This document shows positions 1 through 6,580 of a stretch of 8,195 nucleotides of DNA, piece after piece. The notes under the pieces were generated by a model, which was given only the letters and a program-made list of their open reading frames with translations, was not told the origin of the DNA and did no database searches. The stretch is from Bacteroidota bacterium. Lineage in GTDB: Bacteria > Bacteroidota > Bacteroidia > Sphingobacteriales > Sphingobacteriaceae. A program made the translations under genes and the position numbers. The first letter of the stretch is position 1; each line of letters opens with the position of its first letter. The stretch spans positions 1 to 8,195 of the forward strand of contig JANYAB010000406.1 in the NCBI GenBank assembly GCA_025355225.1. The letters are read 5' to 3'.

Positions 1-1292
1 ATACCTGGCTGCCCGATGCAATGGAAGGCCCTACCTCCGTTTCCGCTCTCATCCATGCGGCAACCATGGTGGCGGCGGGTGTGTTTTTATTAGGCAGGGT
101 TTACCCCGTATTCAATCCGCAGGAATTAACAGTTTTGGCCGTAATAGGCTGCTTTACGGCTTTTATGGCGGCCACCATCGCCCTCACTCAAAACGATTTG
201 AAGCGTATTTTAGCCTACTCCACCATATCGCAATTAGGCTTTATGATTATGGCGATGGGCATAGGCGCCTATGCATCGTCATTGTTTCACCTGGTAACCC
301 ATGCCTTTTTTAAATGCCTGTTGTTTTTAGCAGCCGGCATCATTATCCACGAAGTACAGCATATCAAAGACGAGTACCAGTTAGACATCGATCCGCAAAA
401 TATCCTGTACATGGGTGGCTTGCGAAAAAAAATGCCGCTTACTTTTATTGCCTGTTTAATTGGTGGTCTGGCATTGGTTGGCATACCCCTTACTTCGGGC
501 TATCTATCAAAGGACGGTATTTTAATACAAGCTTTTGAATGGGCCGAGGGCAAAAACTGGTTATACAAACTGATACCGATAGGTGCAGTTATTACCACCT
601 GGCTTACTGCTTTCTATGTGGCAAGATTGATTGTCAAAGTGTTTTTTGGCGAGTTTAAACTCCTGAAAGTTAACCCTGCAATTAAATTACACATTAGTGA
701 TGGCGGCTGGCAATACCGGGTTCCGCTTATGCTTTTGGCGATATGTTGCTTTTTTCCCTTGTTCTCACTCAACCCGGTTTTATATGAGCATGCCTGGCTG
801 TTTGGTGGTTTTTCCACTATAACTGCACTTGATAGAGTGAATATCTATCATACAATAACCCCGTTGGGCGTAAATATCCTGAGCATACTCATCATCTATT
901 GGGCATATGCAGTTTATGTAAAACAAAAAGCATTACCCTTCCCCGAAGCCGGCTACCTGTTCAAGCTTTCGTACAACGAATGGTATGTCGATCAATTTTA
1001 TGAACGCTTTATCATTGCGCCTGTAATGGCCCTGAGCAAAGCCGCACAATGGTTTGATCGCAATATCCTCGACGGTTTTATACATTTGCTCCAAAATATT
1101 ACCGCAGGGTTTTCAAAAGTTGCAGAATGGACAGACCGTTACATCATCGACGGCCTATTAAATTTATTAGCAGCTATAGTAACCGGTATTGGTAATTTTG
1201 CACGTAATTTTCAAAGCGGGCGAATTCAATATTATTTGTTTAGTATGCTGGCAATTATACTGGCGATATTTATTTTAAAATCACTTTTTTAG
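1..1292 (+). CDS. nuoL: NADH-quinone oxidoreductase subunit L (NuoL), C-terminal part; 5' end cut by the window
   Basis: This is the largest antiporter-like proton-pumping subunit of respiratory complex I, in the cytoplasmic membrane. The frame is open from base 3, so 429 residues are visible. The reading starts in TWLPDAMEGPT, a core NuoL motif, and the ATG at base 21 is internal to it, not the true start. By comparison with the ~610-residue E. coli protein, roughly the first 235 residues lie outside the window. Visible family signatures are ALIHAATMVAAG (His codon 54-56), the HAFFKCLLFLAAG segment with its channel lysine (codon 312-314), and SKDGI (Lys codon 510-512). The C-terminal region holds NEWYVDQFYERFI and then the long lateral helix with DGLLNLLAAIV and SGRIQYY, ending in a final membrane helix. 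The lateral-helix region carries a degenerate tandem duplication (see 1050-1205). The gene is followed by nuoM after an 87-base gap. Product assignment is very secure. Confidence 0.97.
   Translation, partial: TWLPDAMEGPTSVSALIHAATMVAAGVFLLGRVYPVFNPQELTVLAVIGCFTAFMAATIALTQNDLKRILAYSTISQLGFMIMAMGIGAYASSLFHLVTHAFFKCLLFLAAGIIIHEVQHIKDEYQLDIDPQNILYMGGLRKKMPLTFIACLIGGLALVGIPLTSGYLSKDGILIQAFEWAEGKNWLYKLIPIGAVITTWLTAFYVARLIVKVFFGEFKLLKVNPAIKLHISDGGWQYRVPLMLLAICCFFPLFSLNPVLYEHAWLFGGFSTITALDRVNIYHTITPLGVNILSILIIYWAYAVYVKQKALPFPEAGYLFKLSYNEWYVDQFYERFIIAPVMALSKAAQWFDRNILDGFIHLLQNITAGFSKVAEWTDRYIIDGLLNLLAAIVTGIGNFARNFQSGRIQYYLFSMLAIILAIFILKSLF
1050..1205 (+). repeat. Degenerate 26-residue tandem repeat within the NuoL lateral-helix region
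   Basis: Two adjacent 78-base units encode similar peptides. Unit 1 (1050-1127) begins WFDRNILDGFIHLLQ. Unit 2 (1128-1205) begins WTDRYIIDGLLNLLA. They share the pattern W-x-D-R-x-I-[LI]-D-G-[FL]-[IL]-x-L-L at an exact 26-residue period. Similarity is clear at protein level but weak at DNA level, so the duplication is old. Most single-copy NuoL proteins show one DR..IDG motif here, just before the long amphipathic helix that runs along the membrane arm. The extra unit probably lengthens or modifies the linker into that helix. That functional reading is inference. Confidence 0.6.
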
Positions 1293-1304
1293 ATATGATT
1301 TTAA
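1275..1304 (+). repeat. AT-rich inverted repeat across the nuoL stop codon
   Basis: TTAAAATCA (1275-1283) and TGATTTTAA (1296-1304) are perfect 9-base inverted repeats around a 12-base spacer that contains the nuoL stop codon (1290-1292). As RNA this could form a weak hairpin with one G-C pair. No long T-run follows, so it is not a convincing terminator, and nuoM is expected to be cotranscribed. It could affect mRNA processing or stability, or be a chance product of AT-rich sequence. Confidence 0.3.
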
Positions 1305-1379
1305 GTTTTAGAGTTATGAACGTTGAAATAAATAGTAATCATTGCATCCTCTAATCCTAAAAATCATAGTTCAAACAAT

Positions 1380-2984
1380 ATGAATATATTATCCATACTA
1401 ATCTTTATACCCCTGCTGTTTGGCCTGCTTATTCTGCTGCTGCCATCTGCCTGGCGGGCAAGTTTTAAATATATTACGCTGCTGGCTACACTGGTACAGT
1501 TGGGAATTAGTATTTGGATGTACGTGCATTTCAAGACCGGTGCCGGATACGGCGGCATCAATAACGAGAGCCAATTTCAGTTTATGCAAAAACTGCCCTG
1601 GATCAACCTTAACCTGGGCAGCATGGGCAAAATGCAGATCGATTATTTTGTTGGGATCGATGGCATATCCATCACGCTGTTGCTGATGACCTCTGTTATT
1701 ATGGTTATTGCCGCGTTGGCATCGTGGGAAATTAAGAGTAACCTGAAAGGATTTTTTACGTTATTCCTGCTATTAAATACAGCATTATTAGGTGTTTTCT
1801 GCTCGTTGGATTTTTTCCTGTTCTATATTTTCTATGAATTAATGTTGCTCCCATTATACTTTTTAATCGGTATGTGGGGTGGCGCACGCAGGGAATATGC
1901 CGCGATAAAGTTCTTCCTCTACACTTTGTTTGGCTCTGTATTTATGCTGCTGGTGATGATCGGTCTTTATTTATCGGTAAAAGACCCAGCCACCGGCAAC
2001 CACACTTTCAATATAATACAAATGATGAACCCGGCCAACTACGACGCGAACTCGGTATTCGCCGTGCTTGGGCATAAAACGATTTTGGGCATGCCGGCAC
2101 GAACGGTGGGCTTTGTGGTACTGTTTATTGCCTTCGCCATTAAAGTGCCGGTAGTACCCCTGCATACCTGGCTGCCCGATGCGCATGTGGAAGCGCCAAC
2201 ACCCGTGTCGATCATATTGGCGGGTATATTACTAAAAGTTGGGGGATATGGAATTATCCGTATCTGCCTCGGTATTTTCCCTGAGGTAGCCTCATCTGGT
2301 GCCTTTTGGCTCGGACTATTAGGGGTAATCTCCATCATCTACGGCGCATTGAACGCTTTGGCGCAGCGTGACCTGAAGCGAATGATCGCCTACTCCTCCA
2401 TATCACATATGGGTTTTGTTTTGTTAGGCATCGCCTCGCAAACCGCCGAAGGGATTAGCGGTGCTGTGATGCAAATGGTAAGTCATGGTTTTTTAGCGAC
2501 TATGTTGTTCTTTTTGGCAGGGGTGGTTTATAACCGCGTGCACGACAGGGATATCTATAATTTCAGGGGTTTGGCAACAGTGATGCCACGATATACCACC
2601 TTTGTTATGATCGCATTTTTTGCATCACTGGGCTTGCCGGGTTTTTCCGCCTTTATAGGCGAGGCTTTCTCATTGGTCGGTGCGTTTGAATCGCCATCGG
2701 CAAGCGGCGCTTTACCCTACTGGATGGCCATTTGCGGTTCGGTCGGTATTTTATTAAGCGCGGCCTATTTTTTATGGACCCTGCAACGCATGTTTTTTGG
2801 GTCATTATCATTAAAAGGCGGGGACGTATGGAGAACAGCCATGGTAGACCTGAATACCAGGGAAACGATCACGCTATTGCCGCTGGCCTTATTGACCCTG
2901 GTTTTAGGAGTGATGCCGTCGTTAGTGTTCGATAAGATCAATGATTCGGTATTATCATTAATGCATTTTATAACAATTAGGTAA
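1380..2984 (+). CDS. nuoM: NADH-quinone oxidoreductase subunit M (NuoM)
   Basis: This is the middle antiporter-like proton-pumping subunit of complex I, an integral membrane protein of about 14 helices. Its 534 residues are slightly longer than the E. coli protein (about 509). Key channel residues are visible by motif: Glu153 in FYELMLLPLYFLIG, Lys255 in IKVPVVPLHTWLPD, His262 in HTWLPDAHVEAPTPVS, Lys286 in ILLKVGGYGIIR, and Glu428 in FIGEAF. These correspond to E. coli E144, K234, K265 and E407 for the acidic and lysine positions. RDLKRMIAYSSISHMGF is the usual discontinuous-helix-region signature. The ATG at 1380 opens directly into the first hydrophobic helix (MNILSILIFIPLLFG), which is the normal N-terminus. 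There is no Shine-Dalgarno, as is usual in Bacteroidota. It lies between nuoL (87-base gap) and the MuiA-like gene (108-base gap). No damage is seen. Confidence 0.97.
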   Translation: MNILSILIFIPLLFGLLILLLPSAWRASFKYITLLATLVQLGISIWMYVHFKTGAGYGGINNESQFQFMQKLPWINLNLGSMGKMQIDYFVGIDGISITLLLMTSVIMVIAALASWEIKSNLKGFFTLFLLLNTALLGVFCSLDFFLFYIFYELMLLPLYFLIGMWGGARREYAAIKFFLYTLFGSVFMLLVMIGLYLSVKDPATGNHTFNIIQMMNPANYDANSVFAVLGHKTILGMPARTVGFVVLFIAFAIKVPVVPLHTWLPDAHVEAPTPVSIILAGILLKVGGYGIIRICLGIFPEVASSGAFWLGLLGVISIIYGALNALAQRDLKRMIAYSSISHMGFVLLGIASQTAEGISGAVMQMVSHGFLATMLFFLAGVVYNRVHDRDIYNFRGLATVMPRYTTFVMIAFFASLGLPGFSAFIGEAFSLVGAFESPSASGALPYWMAICGSVGILLSAAYFLWTLQRMFFGSLSLKGGDVWRTAMVDLNTRETITLLPLALLTLVLGVMPSLVFDKINDSVLSLMHFITIR

Positions 2985-3092
2985 ATTTTATTTTTTGTAA
3001 AGGTTTTATGGAAAAAAGGTAAGCAGTGCATCTTGATTTAAAATGCTAACGATAGCAGTACAAAATCAGATCATACACTTAACCCAAAAACC

Positions 3093-4967
3093 ATGTTCAG
3101 AAAACTATTAATGGCTGTAACTATTTTTTTTATAACGATAGCAGCAAAAGCAGAAGATCAAAAAATCGAATCAAAAGTTCAAAAAGTTGTTGTGTTTTTA
3201 AACGGGGCACAGGTAACACGCACGGCAACGGTAAATGTAAACGCAGGTACGTCAACATTAGTTTTCGGGAACATTTCTCCCGACATTGATGTGCAAAGTA
3301 TGCAGGTACATTCCAGCGGGGAGTTTACCATACTGTCTGTTAAACACGAAATGAATTATTTAAATGAACAGGTGAAACAAAAGCGGGTGGAGGATTTGAA
3401 AGCACAGCAAAAAGTCTTAAGGGATAAGATTGCATTAAAAAGCAGTTTTTTATCTATTTATGAGGAAGAAGCCAACATGCTGAGAAAGAACCAGGTAATT
3501 ACCGGTCAAAACGCCAACCTGGATATTATTAAATTAAAGCAGGCGTTGGATTTCCAGACAGAGCAATTAGTCGACCTAAAGAAAAAAGAACAGGCAGTTA
3601 ATGATGAGGTTGAATTACTGGATATTGAACTACAGAAATATAACCGGCAAATAGCCGATATTATGAAAGGCAGCAGCACGGCGACAAGTAATATATTGGT
3701 AACCGTGTCTTCAAAATCCAACCTGCAATCGCAATTTACCTTAAAGTATGTGGTGCATAATGCAAGCTGGTTTCCAACGTATGATATCCGTGCGAAAGAT
3801 GTAAACAGTCCGATCAGCATCTCTTATAAAGCCAATGTATCACAACACAGCGGCGAGGAATGGAAAAATATTAAGCTGACCTTATCAACAGGCAACCCAA
3901 CTGTTAGTGGGAACAAACCCGAATTAAATCCTTACTTCCTTAACTTCGGCATGTATTACAGGCCGCTGGATGGGGCAATAACCAACACGCATGGCAGACT
4001 GGTAGGCAGCGACGATGGCCTGGCAGTTATCGGTGCGACCGTTAAAGTAAAAGGTACTTCAATTGGTACTGTAACCGATGTGAACGGTAATTTTTCGCTT
4101 CAGTTGCCAAACAATGCCCAAACGCTTGTTTTTTCTTATATAGGATATGTAACTCAGGAGGTGCCAATTACTTCTAATTTAATACAAGTGAGACTTAACC
4201 CCAGCGTAAGTCAGTTAAGTGAAGTTGTGGTATCTGGATATTCAACAGAATCTGCAAGTTATGGACTATCTGGTACTGCATCCGGAGTTCAGATACGTGG
4301 CGTAGCAAGTGACAAACTACAGTCAACTATTCCAATCGGCGTAGCCCAAACAGAAAATCAAACCAACGTAGAGTTCAATATTGATAATCCGTATTCAGTG
4401 CCCAGCGATGGCAAACAATATACTGTTGAGATCAACCAGCTGGATTTGAACGCCAGTTATCAATATGCTGTGGCCGCCAAACTGAGTACGGATGTATTTT
4501 TAACCGCAAAGCTTACAGATTGGAATAAATATAATTTCCTGTCGGGAGAAGCTAACCTGTTCTTCGAAGGTACTTTTATTGGTAAATCATTGATCAACAC
4601 CAACGCGACTACCGATACTTTAAATCTTTCCCTGGGCGCTGATAAAAATATCGTGGTAACCCGCAAATCCTTAAAAGACCTGACGGAGAGACAAAGCCTC
4701 GGCTCAAACAAAAAAGACACACGCGACTGGCAGATAGAAATAAAAAATCGTAAAAATCAACCCGTCAATTTATTGGTGGAAGACCAGGTTCCGGTTTCGC
4801 AAAACTCGTCCATCGAAGTAGAGACGCAGGAGCTGTCAGGCGGACAATTGGATAAGCTGACCGGAAAAGTGATATGGAGTTTCGCCTTAAAAGTGCAGGA
4901 CGACAAGAAATTAGAATTAAAATACCAGGTGAAATATCCCAAAAACCAATCGGTTATAATACAATAG
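3093..4967 (+). CDS. MuiA-like DUF4140/DUF4139 envelope protein with an inserted CarboxypepD_reg-like domain
   Basis: The 624-residue product belongs to the 'mucoidy inhibitor A'-like family, whose biochemical role is not established. Residues 1-20 form a signal peptide (basic MFRK, hydrophobic stretch, AKA before Glu21), so the mature protein is exported. The N-terminal DUF4140-like domain covers about 25-90 (KVVVFLNGAQVTR). A charged, heptad-like coiled coil follows at about 88-190. DUF4139 begins near 201, with SWFPTYDIRA (225-234) and SGEEWKNIKLTLSTGNP (253-269). It is interrupted at about 299-415 by a CarboxypepD_reg-like module, then resumes near 423 (TNVEFNIDNPYSVPSDGK) and runs to the end, with the DWQIEIKN and EDQVPVS motifs typical of the family C-terminus. 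No catalytic residues are recognised. Its stop lies 6 bases before the nuoN start, so the two are probably translated from one mRNA. Why it sits among complex I genes is unknown; an envelope role unrelated to electron transport is possible. Family assignment is firm, function is not. Confidence 0.9.
   Translation: MFRKLLMAVTIFFITIAAKAEDQKIESKVQKVVVFLNGAQVTRTATVNVNAGTSTLVFGNISPDIDVQSMQVHSSGEFTILSVKHEMNYLNEQVKQKRVEDLKAQQKVLRDKIALKSSFLSIYEEEANMLRKNQVITGQNANLDIIKLKQALDFQTEQLVDLKKKEQAVNDEVELLDIELQKYNRQIADIMKGSSTATSNILVTVSSKSNLQSQFTLKYVVHNASWFPTYDIRAKDVNSPISISYKANVSQHSGEEWKNIKLTLSTGNPTVSGNKPELNPYFLNFGMYYRPLDGAITNTHGRLVGSDDGLAVIGATVKVKGTSIGTVTDVNGNFSLQLPNNAQTLVFSYIGYVTQEVPITSNLIQVRLNPSVSQLSEVVVSGYSTESASYGLSGTASGVQIRGVASDKLQSTIPIGVAQTENQTNVEFNIDNPYSVPSDGKQYTVEINQLDLNASYQYAVAAKLSTDVFLTAKLTDWNKYNFLSGEANLFFEGTFIGKSLINTNATTDTLNLSLGADKNIVVTRKSLKDLTERQSLGSNKKDTRDWQIEIKNRKNQPVNLLVEDQVPVSQNSSIEVETQELSGGQLDKLTGKVIWSFALKVQDDKKLELKYQVKYPKNQSVIIQ
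3987..4337 (+). other. Inserted CarboxypepD_reg-like domain plus TonB-plug-like stub inside the MuiA-like gene
   Basis: This stretch encodes residues ~299-415 of the MuiA-like protein. HGRLVGSDDGLAVIGATVKV (300-319) followed by GTVTDVNGNFSLQLP and FSYIGYVTQEVPI is the classic beta-sandwich repeat found at the N-terminus of SusC/RagA-type TonB-dependent receptors. It is followed by LSEVVVSGYST (375-385), the junction motif that normally opens the receptor plug, and by a short GVQIRG (398-403) that resembles a plug motif. No plug core or beta-barrel follows: DUF4139 sequence resumes instead. The frame is intact throughout. Borders are approximate and set by where family motifs stop and restart. 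Confidence 0.75.
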
Positions 4968-4973
4968 CAAATA

Positions 4974-6473
4974 ATGAACGATCTGTTACCATTTTTACCC
5001 GGCCAATTAGACCAAGTTTTGCAGAGTATCCCATTTTTTATGCCCGAAATCTACTTGTCGGTATTATTTATCCTGGTGTTGGTAACAGATCTTTTGTTTG
5101 GCAAAGACTCGGCATGGTTGTGCAGGATATTGGCTTGTGCGGGGATGGTGTTCGTGATTGTTAAGGACCTGGAGCAATTCCAGCTTATCCTTACCGGTCC
5201 GCATTTCCTTTTTAGCGAAATGCTGCTGCTCCACCAAACATCTTTATTATTTAAGCTGCTTATTGATGCGCTATCGGTAATTCTTTTATTGTATTTTGAA
5301 TGGGATGACGATCTGAGATCGCACCGCAAAGGAATATCCGACCTCTATTCTATCTCCATAGCCGCCATATTTGGCTTGCATTTAATGGCAATGTCGGTCA
5401 ACCTATTATCCATTTATCTATCTATCGAAATGGTTTCCATTGCCTCTTACCTAATGGTGGCTTACCGTTCAGAAAATGGTTGGAGCAGCGAGGCCGGCTT
5501 AAAGTATGTGCTTTTCGGCGCAGCATCTTCTGCCATTATGCTTTATGGTATATCCCTGCTATATGGCTTCGGGGGAACATTAAATTTGTTTACCGGCAAT
5601 TTGCTACCGGGCCTGTTGCAGGTCAACCCTATAGCGGTTTCCTTTGCACTGGTGTTGTTTTTTGTGGGTATTGGTTTTAAATTATCGTTTGTCCCTATGC
5701 ATTTCTGGGTGCCCGACATTTACCAGGGAGCGCCAACACCGGTTACTGCTTTCCTTTCTACAGTTCCTAAGATCGCTGCGTTCGCGCTGCTTATCAATTT
5801 TTTAACCCCCTTTATCTATTTTCCCAAGTGGACAACGTTCGACTTTCGCTTATTCTTTTCAGTGATCGGTATTGTTACGATGATAGTCGGCAACTTTGCC
5901 GCTACCCTTCAGAATAATATCAAAAGGATGTTGGCTTATTCCTCCATAGGTCACACCGGGTTTGTTTTAATGGCCCTGGTTACTTTTAGTACACAAGGCA
6001 AATCAGCCCTGACTTTTTACCTTGCTGCTTATGCCTTAGCCAACATTGGCGCTTTTATGCTGGCAAGTTATTTTGCAAATACGCTAAAGGCGGAAGATGT
6101 GAATTCCTATAAGGGCCTCGGCCTTAAATATCCCGTTGCAGGCGTATGTTTTGTGATCATTTTAATATCCCTAACCGGTTTGCCGGTTACTGCAGGATTT
6201 AATGGGAAATTGCTGGTGTTTTCGTCAGTATATTCTGTTTATCAGCAGAATCACTATATATGGCTGCTGTTGCTTATGATAACCGGAGCTTTAACAACAG
6301 TGGTATCCTTATTCTATTATATTAAGATCCCCCTTAATTTATTTTTGCGTAAACCCGAAAAAGTGGTTGATTATCCTTCATCAGCACCCTGGTTGCTTAT
6401 CGTTTCTGCATTAATTGCATTATTATTAGTTTATTTTGGAGTTTTCCCGGATTTATTAGCTAAATATTTATAA
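4974..6473 (+). CDS. nuoN: NADH-quinone oxidoreductase subunit N (NuoN)
   Basis: This is the third antiporter-like proton-pumping subunit of complex I, next to the NuoK/NuoA/NuoJ/NuoH end of the membrane arm. Its 499 residues (E. coli about 485) contain roughly 14 hydrophobic helices. Conserved channel residues visible by motif are Glu152 (YLSIEMVSIASYLMVAY), Lys177 (GLKYVLFGAASSAIMLYG), Lys236 (GFKLSFVPMHFWVPD), His243, Lys266 (STVPKIAAF) and Lys412 (TAGFNGKLLVFSS). They match E. coli E133, K158, K217, K247 and K395 for the acidic and lysine positions. QNNIKRMLAYSSIGHTGF is the standard signature. The start at 4974 gives MPEIYLSVLFILVLVTDLLFG near the N-terminus, as expected for the family. 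The start lies 6 bases after the MuiA-like stop, so expression is probably coupled to that gene. Its own upstream region contains no room for a separate promoter outside the preceding coding sequence. It appears to be the last nuo gene of the operon. Confidence 0.97.
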   Translation: MNDLLPFLPGQLDQVLQSIPFFMPEIYLSVLFILVLVTDLLFGKDSAWLCRILACAGMVFVIVKDLEQFQLILTGPHFLFSEMLLLHQTSLLFKLLIDALSVILLLYFEWDDDLRSHRKGISDLYSISIAAIFGLHLMAMSVNLLSIYLSIEMVSIASYLMVAYRSENGWSSEAGLKYVLFGAASSAIMLYGISLLYGFGGTLNLFTGNLLPGLLQVNPIAVSFALVLFFVGIGFKLSFVPMHFWVPDIYQGAPTPVTAFLSTVPKIAAFALLINFLTPFIYFPKWTTFDFRLFFSVIGIVTMIVGNFAATLQNNIKRMLAYSSIGHTGFVLMALVTFSTQGKSALTFYLAAYALANIGAFMLASYFANTLKAEDVNSYKGLGLKYPVAGVCFVIILISLTGLPVTAGFNGKLLVFSSVYSVYQQNHYIWLLLLMITGALTTVVSLFYYIKIPLNLFLRKPEKVVDYPSSAPWLLIVSALIALLLVYFGVFPDLLAKYL

Positions 6474-6476
6474 TTG

Positions 6477-6500
6477 TTAATAAAAACCACATTTTATTAA
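6477..6500 (+). terminator. Perfect AT-only hairpin just after nuoN; possible end of the nuo transcript
   Basis: TTAATAAAA (6477-6485) and TTTTATTAA (6492-6500) are perfect 9-base inverted repeats around a 6-base loop, starting 3 bases after the nuoN stop codon. Followed by AT-rich sequence, it sits where a terminator would be expected. The stem has no G-C pairs and the following T-run is poor, so it would be a weak intrinsic terminator at best. It might instead mark an mRNA 3' end after processing. Confidence 0.35.
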
Positions 6501-6543
6501 ATAATTTAAATATATAATGTAATTTTTTGGGAAAATTGTTAAT

Positions 6544-6556
6544 TTGCGGCCCGCAA
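6544..6556. promoter_or_regulatory. 13-bp palindrome upstream of amt, possible operator
   Basis: TTGCGG-C-CCGCAA is a perfect 6-bp inverted repeat around one base, about 25 bases before the amt start codon. It is a GC-rich island in otherwise AT-rich intergenic DNA (6474-6580), which makes it stand out. The one-base centre is too tight for an RNA hairpin of full length but suits a dimeric DNA-binding protein. No regulator can be named from the sequence. Confidence 0.4.
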
Positions 6557-6560
6557 TTAT

Positions 6561-6570
6561 AAACCGGTTT
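6561..6570. promoter_or_regulatory. 10-bp perfect palindrome AAACCGGTTT directly upstream of amt
   Basis: AAACCGGTTT is fully self-complementary and ends 10 bases before the amt ATG. Together with the palindrome at 6544-6556 it packs two dyads into 27 bases. That is compatible with an operator pair overlapping the 5' leader. Its core recurs downstream of amt (7915-7925). Short AT-flanked palindromes arise by chance, so support is modest. Confidence 0.3.
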
Positions 6571-6580
6571 TTCTAAAATT

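Noticed and set aside
21..23. ATG at base 21 as the nuoL start
   Set aside because: The frame is open upstream, and the residues before it (TWLPDA) are a conserved internal NuoL motif, so the gene is simply cut by the window edge.
2039..2338. A 99-codon antisense frame inside nuoM, and similar antisense or out-of-frame stretches inside the other four genes
   Set aside because: Each lies wholly or almost wholly within a well-identified gene, and none resembles a known protein. They are shadows of the real coding frames.
3047..3144. Direct repeat TAACGATAGCAG at 3047-3058 and 3133-3144, around the start of the MuiA-like gene
   Set aside because: The second copy lies inside the signal-peptide codons and is explained by coding sequence (ITIAA). 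Two copies only, no symmetry or array, so probably chance.
6526..6546. Possible Bacteroidota-type promoter upstream of amt (TTTG at 6526-6529 and TTAATTTG at 6539-6546)
   Set aside because: The second box differs from TAnnTTTG at one base, and the spacing of 9 bases is far below the usual ~19-21, so it does not fit the consensus.
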